A stretch of 64,000 nucleotides of DNA, taken from positions 1 through 64,000 of the forward strand of contig DATJSU010000029.1 in the NCBI GenBank assembly GCA_035503915.1, read 5' to 3'. This document shows positions 48,901-58,082 of the stretch, piece after piece. The number at the start of each line of letters is the position of its first letter. The stretch's first letter is position 1. Source of the DNA: DATJMJ01 sp035503915 (GTDB taxonomy: Bacteria > Actinomycetota > Acidimicrobiia > Acidimicrobiales > Palsa-688). The translations under genes and the position numbers were made by a program. Below the pieces are notes generated by a model that saw nothing but the letters and a program-made list of their open reading frames with translations, had not been told where the DNA came from and made no database searches.

Positions 48901-50034
48901 ATGCACAACATTAGGCCATGTCTCGTACTACTTAGCGGCGTGATCACCCTTTGCACCGCCAACGCCGCTTCCGCGGCCGGCCCGGCCCTGGCTCAAACGA
49001 CTGCTACTGATCCGGCCAATCTCATCAGGAACAGTTGCTTCGTCGACCCTTCGGTGGCGAAGGGAAGTCGTTATGCCAATGTCCCACCGGGCTCGACGGC
49101 GATCTCTGACTGGACTGTTGGCGGACAGGGTGGGGCCCAGGTGATCGGCACGTACTGGGCACCCTCGCCCGGCTGCGCGTGGTCCCTCTTCTTGGGCAAC
49201 GCCACCAACATGGCCGGCACAGTCTCCCAGACCGTCAGTACCACCCCTGGCAGCACGTACTCACTGCGCTGGTACATGGGTGCCTCGTCAAACCAGAAGG
49301 TTCAGGCGATGAAGGTCGTCTGGGACGGGATGGTGGCCGCCAAGCAGGCCGTGCAGTGCCCAGGCACCTTGCCTTGTTGGGCCCCCGACCAGGTCTACGT
49401 CACCGCAACCTCCACCAGCTCGGTCGTCGAGTTCGCCGACGTGCAGAACTTGAACGGGGGTGCAGCCCTCGGGACCGTGTCGCTCACGGCGGCCCCGGTA
49501 GTGAACGGCTTCGCTGCTTGGGGCCTTAGCGGCGTTTACGGGGCAGCAGAAAGGCGGGTGCTCTTGAAGCTCCCATCCCACGCCGTGGTAGACGTCTCAG
49601 GCACCCCCGTGTGCGCGCTGCAGGCCGCTCGCGCCGACCAGGTGCAAAACGGCAGCGGCTTGCAGCTGGCATGGGCCATCTCTCCCACCACCCAGTACGT
49701 CCACGAAGACGCTCGCGCACGACAAACGGCCGCGGCCGCTGTCGTGAAGTACCTGGGGCAACTTCTGACCACGAGCAGGAACCTTTACGTCGCTGCTCTC
49801 CAGGCGGAGCGGGCCCCGGTCCCCAAGACTGGTCACCTGACAAGCTGGTGGGGCGTGATGGTCCAGGCCAGGAGCACCGCCGGCGCGTCGATGAAGTTCG
49901 GGATCGCAATGACCAACGGGGAGACGACAATGACGTGGGCTAGCGTCCCCGGGATCACTTCGACGACCCAATCCGTGGCGGCTTCAGCCCTGGCCAACTT
50001 GCTCTTTTACGCGCAGACGGTCGCGGCTACCTGA
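48901..50034 (+). CDS. Secreted protein with DUF642-like domain
   Basis: ATG at 48901 follows GGAGG, so the frame start at 48868 is rejected. The 377-residue product has a signal peptide ending near AASAAGPALA. The mature N-terminal half matches a DUF642/galactose-binding-like fold: NLIRNSCFVDPSVAKGSRY, ISDWTVGGQGGAQVIGTYW, GTVSQTVSTTPGSTYSLRW. The C-terminal half, after residue 210, is Ala/Ser/Thr-rich and helical with no clear family. It is probably a wall- or carbohydrate-associated secreted protein. It stands alone; a tRNA-Cys follows. Confidence 0.75.
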   Translation: MHNIRPCLVLLSGVITLCTANAASAAGPALAQTTATDPANLIRNSCFVDPSVAKGSRYANVPPGSTAISDWTVGGQGGAQVIGTYWAPSPGCAWSLFLGNATNMAGTVSQTVSTTPGSTYSLRWYMGASSNQKVQAMKVVWDGMVAAKQAVQCPGTLPCWAPDQVYVTATSTSSVVEFADVQNLNGGAALGTVSLTAAPVVNGFAAWGLSGVYGAAERRVLLKLPSHAVVDVSGTPVCALQAARADQVQNGSGLQLAWAISPTTQYVHEDARARQTAAAAVVKYLGQLLTTSRNLYVAALQAERAPVPKTGHLTSWWGVMVQARSTAGASMKFGIAMTNGETTMTWASVPGITSTTQSVAASALANLLFYAQTVAAT

Positions 50035-50087
50035 GCGGGGGCACCCCGGAAATAGCCTCTGACCTGCAGTCTAGCGGGAGAAGAGAC

Positions 50088-50162
50088 TGGAGGCGGCGAG
50101 CGGGATCGAACCGCTGTAGAGGGCTTTGCAGGCCCTTGCCTGAACCACTCGGCCACGCCGCC
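50088..50162 (-). tRNA. tRNA-Cys (GCA)
   Basis: The minus strand gives a cloverleaf with acceptor GGCGGCG/CGCCGCC, anticodon stem GGGC/GCCC region with loop CTGCAAA (anticodon GCA), T loop TTCGATC, discriminator U and an encoded CCA. U73 is the identity element of tRNA-Cys. Nothing suggests an integrated element here. Confidence 0.93.
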
Positions 50163-50292
50163 CTGGGGCTGCCGAAGCTCACTGTACTGCGCAGGCGGTC
50201 AGGGCACCTCTAGGCGAACCGGCTGAGGCGCCCCCCGGCCAAATCATCGCTCGCGACCAGCCCGCTTGCTAACGTTTGCGCTGGTCAGAGCC

Positions 50293-51441
50293 ATGCCTAG
50301 TGCCCCCAGTCGTTTTCGCCGCTCGCAGCGCGTCATCCTCGCGACGGCAACCTGCCTCGTGGCCGCGACAGGGGTGCTCGAGGCAGCCGGCGCGGCGCAC
50401 GTAGCTGTGTTCATCGTCGCCGTGGGGGCACTTGCGGCGCTCGCCGCTTTGGTTGGCGAATCGATCGAGCAGATCGGAGAAAGGCTCGGCCCCGGCCCGA
50501 CGGGACTGCTCCAGTCAAGCCTCGGTAACCTCCCTGAACTGCTTGTGTCGATTTTTGCCCTTCGTGCGGGGCTTAATTCGGTCGTCCAGGCGGCGTTGGT
50601 CGGATCGGTCCTCGGCAATGTGCTGCTCGTCCTCGGCTTGGCCTTCCTCAGCGGGGCCGGGCGGCACGGGACGCAGAGATTTGACCCCGAGGCGCCGCGC
50701 ATGCTCGTCACCCTGCTCATCTTGGCCGCCGGCTCAGCTCTCGTCCCAACGCTTGCCGCCCGGCTCGGGGCGGCGTCTCGCCACGCCGTTGGGATCTCCG
50801 ATGCCACAGCAGTCATCTTGTTGCTTGTGTACTTGACGAGCATCCCCTTCTGGCTGTGGGGAGGGCCTGAGGCCGCTGACGAAAAGAGAGTCGTCGGAGA
50901 GCCCGGCCGGGCCCGCCCCGGTGCGGGCAGGGCAAAACCTGAGCCAGTTCTGGCTCGTCGAGCCTTGGCCAACGAATTGCTTTGGCCGCTCGGCCTCGCT
51001 ATCGCCCTCCTCGCTGGAGCAAGTGCAGCCTCGGGCGCAGTGTCCGAGTGGTTCGTGTCGTCATTGGTACCAGCCACAAAGTCCCTCGGCATATCTTCGG
51101 TTTTCACCGGGCTCGTGATAGTGGCTATCGCGTCCAACGCCGTTGAGAACGCCGCTGGCGTCCGCTTCGCCTGGAAGGCCCGCCCGGACTACGCGATCAG
51201 CACGATCCTGAACAGCCCTTTGCAGATAACGCTTTTGTTGATGCCCGCGCTCGTGCTGGCCAGCCCCCTCATCGGGCCTGTCCACTTGACGCTCGTTTTT
51301 CCCCCGCTCCTGATCGCCGCGCTCGCTGTTGCCCTGGTAGTGGTCTGCATCGTCGTCTACGACGGCGAGTACTCCTGGCTGGAGGGGGTCGCTCTCATCG
51401 CGCTTTACGCGGTAATCGCATCGGCGTTTTGGTGGGGGTGA
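50293..51441 (+). CDS. Ca2+/H+ antiporter (CaCA family)
   Basis: The 382-residue protein (ATG at 50293; TTG at 50266 possible) is a polytopic cation exchanger with eleven or so helices. The two alpha-repeats are visible: GNLPELLVSIFALRAGLNSV with VQAALVGSVLGNVLLVLGLA, and ASNAVENAAGVRFAWKARPD with YAISTILNSPLQI. The acidic residues in these repeats bind Ca2+. A hydrophilic loop rich in Arg/Pro lies in the middle. It would export Ca2+ using the proton gradient. Its last 37 bp overlap the end of the convergent gene on the other strand. Confidence 0.92.
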   Translation: MPSAPSRFRRSQRVILATATCLVAATGVLEAAGAAHVAVFIVAVGALAALAALVGESIEQIGERLGPGPTGLLQSSLGNLPELLVSIFALRAGLNSVVQAALVGSVLGNVLLVLGLAFLSGAGRHGTQRFDPEAPRMLVTLLILAAGSALVPTLAARLGAASRHAVGISDATAVILLLVYLTSIPFWLWGGPEAADEKRVVGEPGRARPGAGRAKPEPVLARRALANELLWPLGLAIALLAGASAASGAVSEWFVSSLVPATKSLGISSVFTGLVIVAIASNAVENAAGVRFAWKARPDYAISTILNSPLQITLLLMPALVLASPLIGPVHLTLVFPPLLIAALAVALVVVCIVVYDGEYSWLEGVALIALYAVIASAFWWG

Positions 51442-53510
51442 CGGGAGCGTGGGCGGCCAGTACGGCGCGCCGTGCTCGCCAAGCCGCAGATCTCAGCCCG
51501 CAGCCCGGCCGGGACCGAAAGCCCTAGCCCCGTGCTCGGCACGGAGTCGTTGAGCCACAAGTAGCCGTCGGCTTGCACCTGTACGGTCTCGCCTGTCACG
51601 GGCCCGCTCCCAGAAGGCCCCCGGAACCCCCAGGCCTCCCGGAGGTAGAAGTGAACACGCCCCCCACGCCTGCCGAGGGAGATCCACAGGGCCGCCGTTC
51701 TCGCGTTGCCAAAAGACGCGAACTTGAGCGTGGCACCGGCGGCGCGTGTGCCGGGCAGGGACGAAAGGGCGCAGCTGCCGGGACCAACCGGCCAACCCGG
51801 CGCTCTCAGGGGCCGGCCTACAGCAAGGTCGTTCGAAGGGAGCGAGAGCAACCTGAACTTGCCAAAAAAGGACCGACGGTGCTGGGCCGTCAAATCTAGC
51901 CACGACTCGTCTCGGCGCACCTGGGCCACTGTCATCAGCGACCCGGGTGAGCGGATAAACCCCTGCCGGTAAAGGGCCGCGAGCTCCCACGGAGTGAGGT
52001 AACCGGCAGCGAACCCGCTCGCCCATACGGGGTAATGATTGATCGCACGGGCCATTTGTCCCGCGTTCTGGAGCAAAACAGAGCTGGTCAAAATCTGGTT
52101 CTTCAAGTCGCGGACAAACACCGTGCGGCTTCGCACAAACTGAAAGCCGTCAACGATGTTCGCCGACGTCGACGCCAGCACCACGAGCAGCACTACCACA
52201 CTGGACACCGCAGCAACGCGAGAGCTGAGAGCCGCCTCGTCCCGGCCCCTGCCCCCGGCTGCCAGCCAACCGCCGAGGCGGCTGAGCACTCCCGGCAAGG
52301 AGGTCAGCATGAGCGAAATGGCCGGCAACATCAAGGCAGTCCCGATATATGCGTAGCGTGAAGGCGACAGCGTCGCGCTTATTCGGTCCCTCCCGAGCGC
52401 AGCCATGGCGTAAAAGGCGACCGCAGCGACGACTTCCCCCAGGACCGCCGGGTGCTCTCGCGCCAAGCTGAGGACGTTCCATAGGGCCCAGGCCGCGACA
52501 GCTGCAAAGAGCTCATAGCGGGCGGCGGGCCAACCCGCGGTATGGCTCAGGTCCATCTCGAGGTTGGTCGCCACGAACGTCGGGACTTTGGAGAACACAG
52601 AAGCGTTGAAGGTGTCGCCGGTCGCCGCCAGGCCAGAACGGCCGGCGAGCCCGAACCAGATCGCGTATGCCAGCACCGGCAGCGCGAGGGCACCAAGGGC
52701 GTGCCGCCATCCGTGCCGCGCAAGCATAACGAACGCCAATGCCACGGTGACGGCGACGCCAATGTCCGAGCACATCATCGCCGCGAGCGCGAGGAGCGCT
52801 ACGAGGCAGTCGCGGAGAGCCGGCTTGTCGGACAACCAGCCATCTAAGAGCGGCCGAAGGGCCGCCTCCCGGCCCCTTGAGGCAGGTGGTGCCTTGCTGG
52901 CGGCCCTCGCCGAGCTGTCCGCCAGGTCGAGCGCGAGCAACCCGAGCGCGATAGAACCGACGAAGCCGATCTGGAAAGCCCAAGCCAGATCTTCGGCACC
53001 AGTACCGAAGAGCGCGAAAAGCAGCGCGAGGCCATTGGCAACCCAGATGTCAGCGCCTTCCAGCAAGCACCTCCGCCACACCAGGTGGACCACGGCGACG
53101 TGCACGAGCAGGAGCGGGACAAGGTAGGGCCAGTAGGTGCTCAAGTGCGCCACCGAGAAGACCGCCCGCCAGAGCAGGATCGGCAGGACCGACCAATGCT
53201 CGTTGTGAGGTGCCCAGATGCTGAAGGTCGCCCCGTGCAGGCCGCGCCTAGTGAGGAAGTCCCATTCGTCGCCGAAAAACCACAGGTTCCTGTCCAGGTA
53301 GGCCCAAAACGCAAAAGCCAAGAAAAGGGTGGTGACGTGGACTGCGAGGGAGAGCCGCTCCCTCCCATGCACACTTTCCTCGGTTGCGACCTCCTCTTCG
53401 GGCCTGGGCGCGACGTCTCCCCCGGGGGCGCCGGCTCCCCCGACGAAAAGGGGCGCCGGAACCGTCCCTTTCACGGCGGAGAGTTTAACAACCAGGGCCG
53501 TACTGTCCAT
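51405..53510 (-). CDS. Polytopic membrane protein, GT-C-like
   Basis: The 701-residue product (ATG at 53510; GTG-type start at 53597 possible) has about ten hydrophobic helices. The first loop holds LWFFGDEWDFLTRRGLHGAT and IWAPHNEHWSVLPILL, an Asp/Glu/His-rich pattern resembling the active loop of GT-C glycosyltransferases such as those of arabinofuranosyl and mannosyl type. The last 150 residues form an extracytoplasmic domain. It may transfer sugars to envelope glycans or proteins from a polyprenyl donor; this is inferred from topology only. Its end overlaps the antiporter gene by 37 bp. Confidence 0.7.
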   Translation of the reverse strand: MDSTALVVKLSAVKGTVPAPLFVGGAGAPGGDVAPRPEEEVATEESVHGRERLSLAVHVTTLFLAFAFWAYLDRNLWFFGDEWDFLTRRGLHGATFSIWAPHNEHWSVLPILLWRAVFSVAHLSTYWPYLVPLLLVHVAVVHLVWRRCLLEGADIWVANGLALLFALFGTGAEDLAWAFQIGFVGSIALGLLALDLADSSARAASKAPPASRGREAALRPLLDGWLSDKPALRDCLVALLALAAMMCSDIGVAVTVALAFVMLARHGWRHALGALALPVLAYAIWFGLAGRSGLAATGDTFNASVFSKVPTFVATNLEMDLSHTAGWPAARYELFAAVAAWALWNVLSLAREHPAVLGEVVAAVAFYAMAALGRDRISATLSPSRYAYIGTALMLPAISLMLTSLPGVLSRLGGWLAAGGRGRDEAALSSRVAAVSSVVVLLVVLASTSANIVDGFQFVRSRTVFVRDLKNQILTSSVLLQNAGQMARAINHYPVWASGFAAGYLTPWELAALYRQGFIRSPGSLMTVAQVRRDESWLDLTAQHRRSFFGKFRLLSLPSNDLAVGRPLRAPGWPVGPGSCALSSLPGTRAAGATLKFASFGNARTAALWISLGRRGGRVHFYLREAWGFRGPSGSGPVTGETVQVQADGYLWLNDSVPSTGLGLSVPAGLRAEICGLASTARRTGRPRSRHPHQNADAITA

Positions 53511-53625
53511 GCGGGCACCCCACCCGCTCTGCCCACCATGGTTGCCAAAGGCGGTGAGCACGGTCGCGCGGCGCCCCGTCCAGTACCCCCGGGACATTCA
53601 CCACGCTGGTATAGCCTGACGGCTC

Positions 53626-55812
53626 ATGTCTATTGGTAGCGGAACCCTGCCCGGCGCGCCCGCGACCACGGACGACACGATCGCCGGACGCGAAGTCAAC
53701 CCGGGGGACTCCTACCCGCTCGGCGCTACGTGGGATGGCTCGGGGACCAACTTCGCAGTGTTCTCCCAGAGCGCTGAGTCCGTGGATCTCTGCCTCTTCG
53801 ACGCGGCCGGGAACGAGGCGCGTTACGAGCTGCCCGAGGTCGACGCTTTCGTGTGGCACGGGTACATAGAGGACATCGAGCCGGGGCAGCTCTACGGCTA
53901 CCGGGTCAGAGGGCCGTACGACCCGAGCCGAGGTGTGCGCGCGAACTATGCGAAGCTACTGCTCGACCCCTACGCCAAGGCCATCTCCGGCGAGGTGCAC
54001 TGGGGGGCAGAAGTCTATGGCTACCCCTTCGCAAAAAGAGACGACCGTTGGGCCGACGACACAGATTCGGCGCGCTCGATGCCCAAGTCGATCGTGGTGG
54101 ACACCGCTTTCGACTGGGACGAGGACCGCCGCCCCCGTACGCCCTGGCACGACACCGTCATTTACGAGGCGCACGTAAAAGGGCTCACCTGGAGGCACCC
54201 CGCGGTGCCCGCTCCGCAGCGGGGCACTTATGCGGGGATAGGCCACCCTGATGTCATCGACCACTTCCTCCGGCTCGGGGTGACCGCCGTCGAGCTCATG
54301 CCCGTCCACCAGTTCGTCCACGACCACTCCCTCGTGAACAGAGGGCTACGTAACTACTGGGGCTACAACTCGATCGGGTTCTTCGCGCCTCACAACGGTT
54401 ATGCATCGAGGCCAGGGCAGCGCGTTGTCAATGAGTTCAAGACGATGGTCCGCTCCCTCCACGCGGCGGACATCGAAGTCATCCTCGACGTCGTTTACAA
54501 CCACACGGCCGAAGGCAACCACATGGGGCCGACGCTTTCGTTCCGCGGGCTCGACAACCCGAGCTACTACCGCCTCGACCCGGCCAACCCACGCTGGTAC
54601 TCAGATACCACGGGCACGGGCAACACCCTCAACGTCAGCAACCCGCACACGCTCCAGCTGCTCATGGACTCGCTGCGTTACTGGGTCCTCGAGATGCACG
54701 TCGACGGCTTCCGCTTTGACCTCGCATCGAGCCTCGCACGCCAGTTCCACGAGGTCGACCGGCTCTCTGCCTTTTTCGACCTGATCCACCAGGACCCTGT
54801 GATCAGCAGGATCAAGCTCATTGCCGAGCCATGGGACCTTGGCACCGGCGGGTACCAAGTGGGCAACTTCCCGGTGCTGTGGTCGGAGTGGAACGGCCGT
54901 TTCCGGGACTCCGTGCGCGATTACTGGCGCCAGCAAAACACCTCGATCGGCGAGCTCGCCAACCGCATCACCGGGTCCTCTGACTTGTACGAGGCCACCG
55001 GGAGGCGGCCATGGGCAAGTGTCAACTTCGTCACTGCACACGACGGCTTCACGCTCGCCGATCTCGTCAGCTACAACGAGAAGCACAACCAGGCAAACGG
55101 CGACGGCAACCGGGACGGCACAGACGACAACCGTTCGTGGAACTGCGGGGCGGAGGGCCCGACGCAGGGCTCTGAGATCACCGCTCTCAGGAAGCGACAG
55201 GTCCGTAACTTCATCGCCACCTTGGCTTTCTCGCTCGGGGTGCCGATGGTGCTCGGTGGTGACGAGATCGGGCGCTCCCAGGCCGGCAACAACAATGCTT
55301 ATTGCCAGGACAACGAGATTTCTTGGTACGACTGGGACAACATCGACACAGACCTGCTCGCTTGGGCAAGAGCCGTCTTCAGCTTGCGGCGCGCGCACGT
55401 CGTCTTCAGGCGGCGCCGCTTCTTCCACGGGCGCCCGCTGCCGCACCTGGACGGCGGGCCCGAAGATGCCGAAGTCGCGTGGTTCCGACCTGACGGTGCC
55501 TTGATGAGCGACAGCGACTGGGGGGTCGGCTACGCAAAGTCTCTGGGAGTCTTTTTCAACGGCTCAGCCCATCCTGAGCGCGATAGGCACGGACGTGTCC
55601 TCTCCGACGACTCCTTCTACCTTGCGCTCAACGCGTGGGAACAGCCACTCGACTTCGTGCTGCCGGCAGCGGACTGGGGCGGCCCCTGGCAGGTTGCGGT
55701 TGACACCGCTGACGAGCGGCCTGTATACCGTCCATTGCTGGTGCCACCGGGATCTGGCCTACCGCTGCTCGGGCACCACCTTGTCCTGTTAGAGGAGACA
55801 AGGGGGGCTTGA
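53626..55812 (+). CDS. glgX: Glycogen debranching enzyme (GlgX/TreX type)
   Basis: The enzyme hydrolyses alpha-1,6 branches of glycogen. The 728-residue protein has an N-terminal CBM48 domain (PLGATWDGSGTNFAVFSQSA), a GH13 barrel with VILDVVYNHTAEG, DGFRFDLASSLAR (nucleophile Asp), IAEPWDLGTGGYQVG (acid/base Glu) and FVTAHDGFTLADLVSYNEKH, and a C-terminal beta domain. Length fits GlgX/TreX. Linear dextrins it releases are the substrates of TreY and TreZ. The gene is divergent from the GT-C-like gene and followed by a BldD-like regulator. Confidence 0.95.
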   Translation: MSIGSGTLPGAPATTDDTIAGREVNPGDSYPLGATWDGSGTNFAVFSQSAESVDLCLFDAAGNEARYELPEVDAFVWHGYIEDIEPGQLYGYRVRGPYDPSRGVRANYAKLLLDPYAKAISGEVHWGAEVYGYPFAKRDDRWADDTDSARSMPKSIVVDTAFDWDEDRRPRTPWHDTVIYEAHVKGLTWRHPAVPAPQRGTYAGIGHPDVIDHFLRLGVTAVELMPVHQFVHDHSLVNRGLRNYWGYNSIGFFAPHNGYASRPGQRVVNEFKTMVRSLHAADIEVILDVVYNHTAEGNHMGPTLSFRGLDNPSYYRLDPANPRWYSDTTGTGNTLNVSNPHTLQLLMDSLRYWVLEMHVDGFRFDLASSLARQFHEVDRLSAFFDLIHQDPVISRIKLIAEPWDLGTGGYQVGNFPVLWSEWNGRFRDSVRDYWRQQNTSIGELANRITGSSDLYEATGRRPWASVNFVTAHDGFTLADLVSYNEKHNQANGDGNRDGTDDNRSWNCGAEGPTQGSEITALRKRQVRNFIATLAFSLGVPMVLGGDEIGRSQAGNNNAYCQDNEISWYDWDNIDTDLLAWARAVFSLRRAHVVFRRRRFFHGRPLPHLDGGPEDAEVAWFRPDGALMSDSDWGVGYAKSLGVFFNGSAHPERDRHGRVLSDDSFYLALNAWEQPLDFVLPAADWGGPWQVAVDTADERPVYRPLLVPPGSGLPLLGHHLVLLEETRGA

Positions 55813-55967
55813 GGAGGCCCGCCAGGGGCAAGAGGGGAGAATTTCAGCGCGAGTTCAGCTTCTGCGGGCGAACATCACTACTTTGCGTAGCCACTTTTGG
55901 CTACTCTTCGTGTTGTCAGTTAAATAACTCTTTGGGAGGGGCCCGAGACGAGCATGGAAGGCCACCA

Positions 55968-56486
55968 ATGACCATGACAGATATAACAGAGGAGATGACC
56001 CCCGCTTACGCCCGCCACGTGGGCGAAAGGCTGCGGAACATCCGTCGCCAGCAGGGTTTGTCGCTGCAAGCTGTTGAGGAGCAATCTGAGCGGGAGTTCA
56101 AGGCCTCCGTTCTCGGCGCCTACGAGCGGGGTGAGCGGATCATCTCTGTGCTGCGGCTGCAGCGTCTCGCCCGGCTCTATGGAGTGCCCGTCGACCAGCT
56201 GCTGCCCAAGATGAGCCCCGAGCCTGAGTTCGGCACGGAAAGCCGAGCGCCGGCCTCGCCGGGCGGCGGCCCGATCACGATCGACCTGTCACGGCTCGAG
56301 CGCCTGGACGCCCCAGAGCGGGAGGTGCTACGTCGCTACATCGGGATGATCCAGATACAGCGAGGTGACTTCAACGGCCGCTTGATAACCATCCGCGCTG
56401 AAGATGTGAGGGCACTTGCCCGCGTCTTCGAACGCGACGAGCACGCGATGCGCAGCCGGATCGACGAGCTCGGGATAAGGATCTGA
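55968..56486 (+). CDS. bldD: BldD-family regulator with c-di-GMP signature
   Basis: ATG at 55968 has GGAAGG upstream; the frame open from 55809 would overlap glgX. The 172-residue protein has an N-terminal XRE-type HTH (about 17-76: GERLRNIRRQQGLSLQAVEE with AYERGERIISVLRLQRLARL) and a C-terminal domain like BldD of Streptomyces. The c-di-GMP binding motif R-G-D, eight residues, R-x-x-D is complete: RGD at 132-134 and RAED at 143-146. BldD represses development genes when bound to c-di-GMP. Here it follows glgX and precedes an aldehyde dehydrogenase, so the targets are unknown. Confidence 0.9.
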   Translation: MTMTDITEEMTPAYARHVGERLRNIRRQQGLSLQAVEEQSEREFKASVLGAYERGERIISVLRLQRLARLYGVPVDQLLPKMSPEPEFGTESRAPASPGGGPITIDLSRLERLDAPEREVLRRYIGMIQIQRGDFNGRLITIRAEDVRALARVFERDEHAMRSRIDELGIRI

Positions 56487-56581
56487 CTCTTTCTCCCACC
56501 GGGGAGCCGAGCGCCGGTGCGCCCTCCCCGACCCTGGCCGAGGAGCTGCGCGCCTCCTTCGCCACTGGTTTCACCCGGCCC

Positions 56582-57892
56582 TTGGAATGGCGCCGCGCCC
56601 AGTTGTCGCACCTGGGCCGGATGCTCCGCGAGGAAGCCGGCGAGCTCACAACCGCCATGGGGAAGGACATGGGCAAACCCCTCGTGGAGGGCTGGCTCAC
56701 CGATGTCATCGCCGTCAGGCGAGACATCGAGGGCATCCTCCGCGACCTGGACGGCTGGGCCTCGCCCAGACGAGTGAAGGTCCCCTGGGCGCTCCGCCCA
56801 GGCCGTGCGCAGGTTGTCCCCGAACCTCTCGGGGCAGCACTTGTCATCGGTCCGTGGAACTACCCCGTCCGCTGCACAGTGTTGCCCTTAGCCTTTGCGC
56901 TCGCTGCCGGTAACACCGTCGCCCTCAAGCCATCGGAACTGGCCCCGGCGACTGGGACCGCGTTGGCCGCCCTTCTCCCCTCCTACGTCGACAAACGGGC
57001 GCTGGCTGTGACATCGGGCGGTCCCGACCTCGCCAAGGAGTTGCTCGCGCAACGCTGGGACCACATATTTTTCACGGGCGGGGGCGCTGTGGGCAGGCAT
57101 GTGATGGCAGCGGCTGCTCGCCACTTGACCCCGGTGACCCTCGAGCTGGGCGGCAAGAACCCAGCCATCGTCGACCAGACCGCCGATGTCGGCACTGCGG
57201 CGAGGCGCGTCGCATGGGGCAAGTTCTTGAACGCAGGGCAGACGTGCGTGGCCCCTGACTATGTCCTCGTTGACCAACAGGTCGAGAAACCTTTCATCTC
57301 GGCCCTGGTCAAATGGCTAGAGCGCTTCTACGGGGATGACCCGAGCACCAGCCCGGCATTCGCACGTGTCGTCAACGAAGCCCACCTGAGCAGGCTCACC
57401 GGGCTGCTCGCGCTCACGCGGGGGCGCTTGGTCACGGGAGGCACGTCCCAGCCGATGACCCTCTACCTGGCGCCAACGGTGGTTGCCGACGTGCCCTGGG
57501 ACGACCCCTTGATGCGGGAGGAGATTTTCGGGCCGGTGCTGCCGGTCGTCAGCTATGGCTCCTTCGACGAGGCACTCGCTCGTGTCAACGCCGGAGATAA
57601 GCCCCTTGCTCTTTACCTGTACTCGCGAGACAACGACACTATCGAAAGAGCTATCGCGGAGACTTCCTCGGGCAGCGTGTGCATCAACCACAACGCGGTG
57701 CAACTTGGCGTGCCCGGGTTACCCTTCGGCGGGATCGGGCCAAGTGGGACCGGCGCCTACCACGGGCGCGCCGGTTTCGAGACGTTCAGCCACTTGAAGG
57801 CGGTCCTGCGCCGCCCGGCCAAAGGTGAAGTCCCCCTCGTTTACCCCCCCTACGGGCGGGCGAAGCAGTGGCTCCTGCGCAAGGCTGTTTGA
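56582..57892 (+). CDS. Aldehyde dehydrogenase
   Basis: The 436-residue frame from TTG 56582 covers a complete ALDH core, but homology-like sequence (LAEELRASFATGFTRPLEWR) continues in frame upstream to about 56483, where only CTG codons are available. The true start is therefore uncertain. Key motifs are VIGPWNYPVRCTVLPLAFAL (cofactor), FTGGGAVGRHVM, the Glu in LELGGKNPAI, and the catalytic Cys in NAGQTCVAPDYVLV, with EIFGPVLPVVSY. It oxidises an aliphatic or fatty aldehyde with NAD(P). The absence of a good start next to the bldD stop is unusual. Confidence 0.9.
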   Translation: MEWRRAQLSHLGRMLREEAGELTTAMGKDMGKPLVEGWLTDVIAVRRDIEGILRDLDGWASPRRVKVPWALRPGRAQVVPEPLGAALVIGPWNYPVRCTVLPLAFALAAGNTVALKPSELAPATGTALAALLPSYVDKRALAVTSGGPDLAKELLAQRWDHIFFTGGGAVGRHVMAAAARHLTPVTLELGGKNPAIVDQTADVGTAARRVAWGKFLNAGQTCVAPDYVLVDQQVEKPFISALVKWLERFYGDDPSTSPAFARVVNEAHLSRLTGLLALTRGRLVTGGTSQPMTLYLAPTVVADVPWDDPLMREEIFGPVLPVVSYGSFDEALARVNAGDKPLALYLYSRDNDTIERAIAETSSGSVCINHNAVQLGVPGLPFGGIGPSGTGAYHGRAGFETFSHLKAVLRRPAKGEVPLVYPPYGRAKQWLLRKAV

Positions 57893-57917
57893 CCCCCCAG
57901 AGGCCCCTAAGGAGGGC

Positions 57918-57947
57918 AACCACCCCGGGCCCCGCGAAAGGGTGGTT
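57918..57947 (+). terminator. Hairpin after aldehyde dehydrogenase gene
   Basis: AACCACCC (57918-57925) and GGGTGGTT (57940-57947) form a perfect 8-bp stem with a 14-base loop, 26 bases past the stop codon. There is no long U-run, so it could be a terminator of the GC-type common in actinobacteria or an RNA stabiliser. Confidence 0.5.
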
Positions 57948-58082
57948 GAATCAACTAGGGCAAGATGTTCACAAGCCCAAAGAACAAAGGCCACAGGACG
58001 AAGCATGCGCCGAGCAGCACAAAACACAAGTGGTCGCCGCCCACGGAGGACGGACCGGCCGCCGGAAGGGCGAGGTTCGCTG

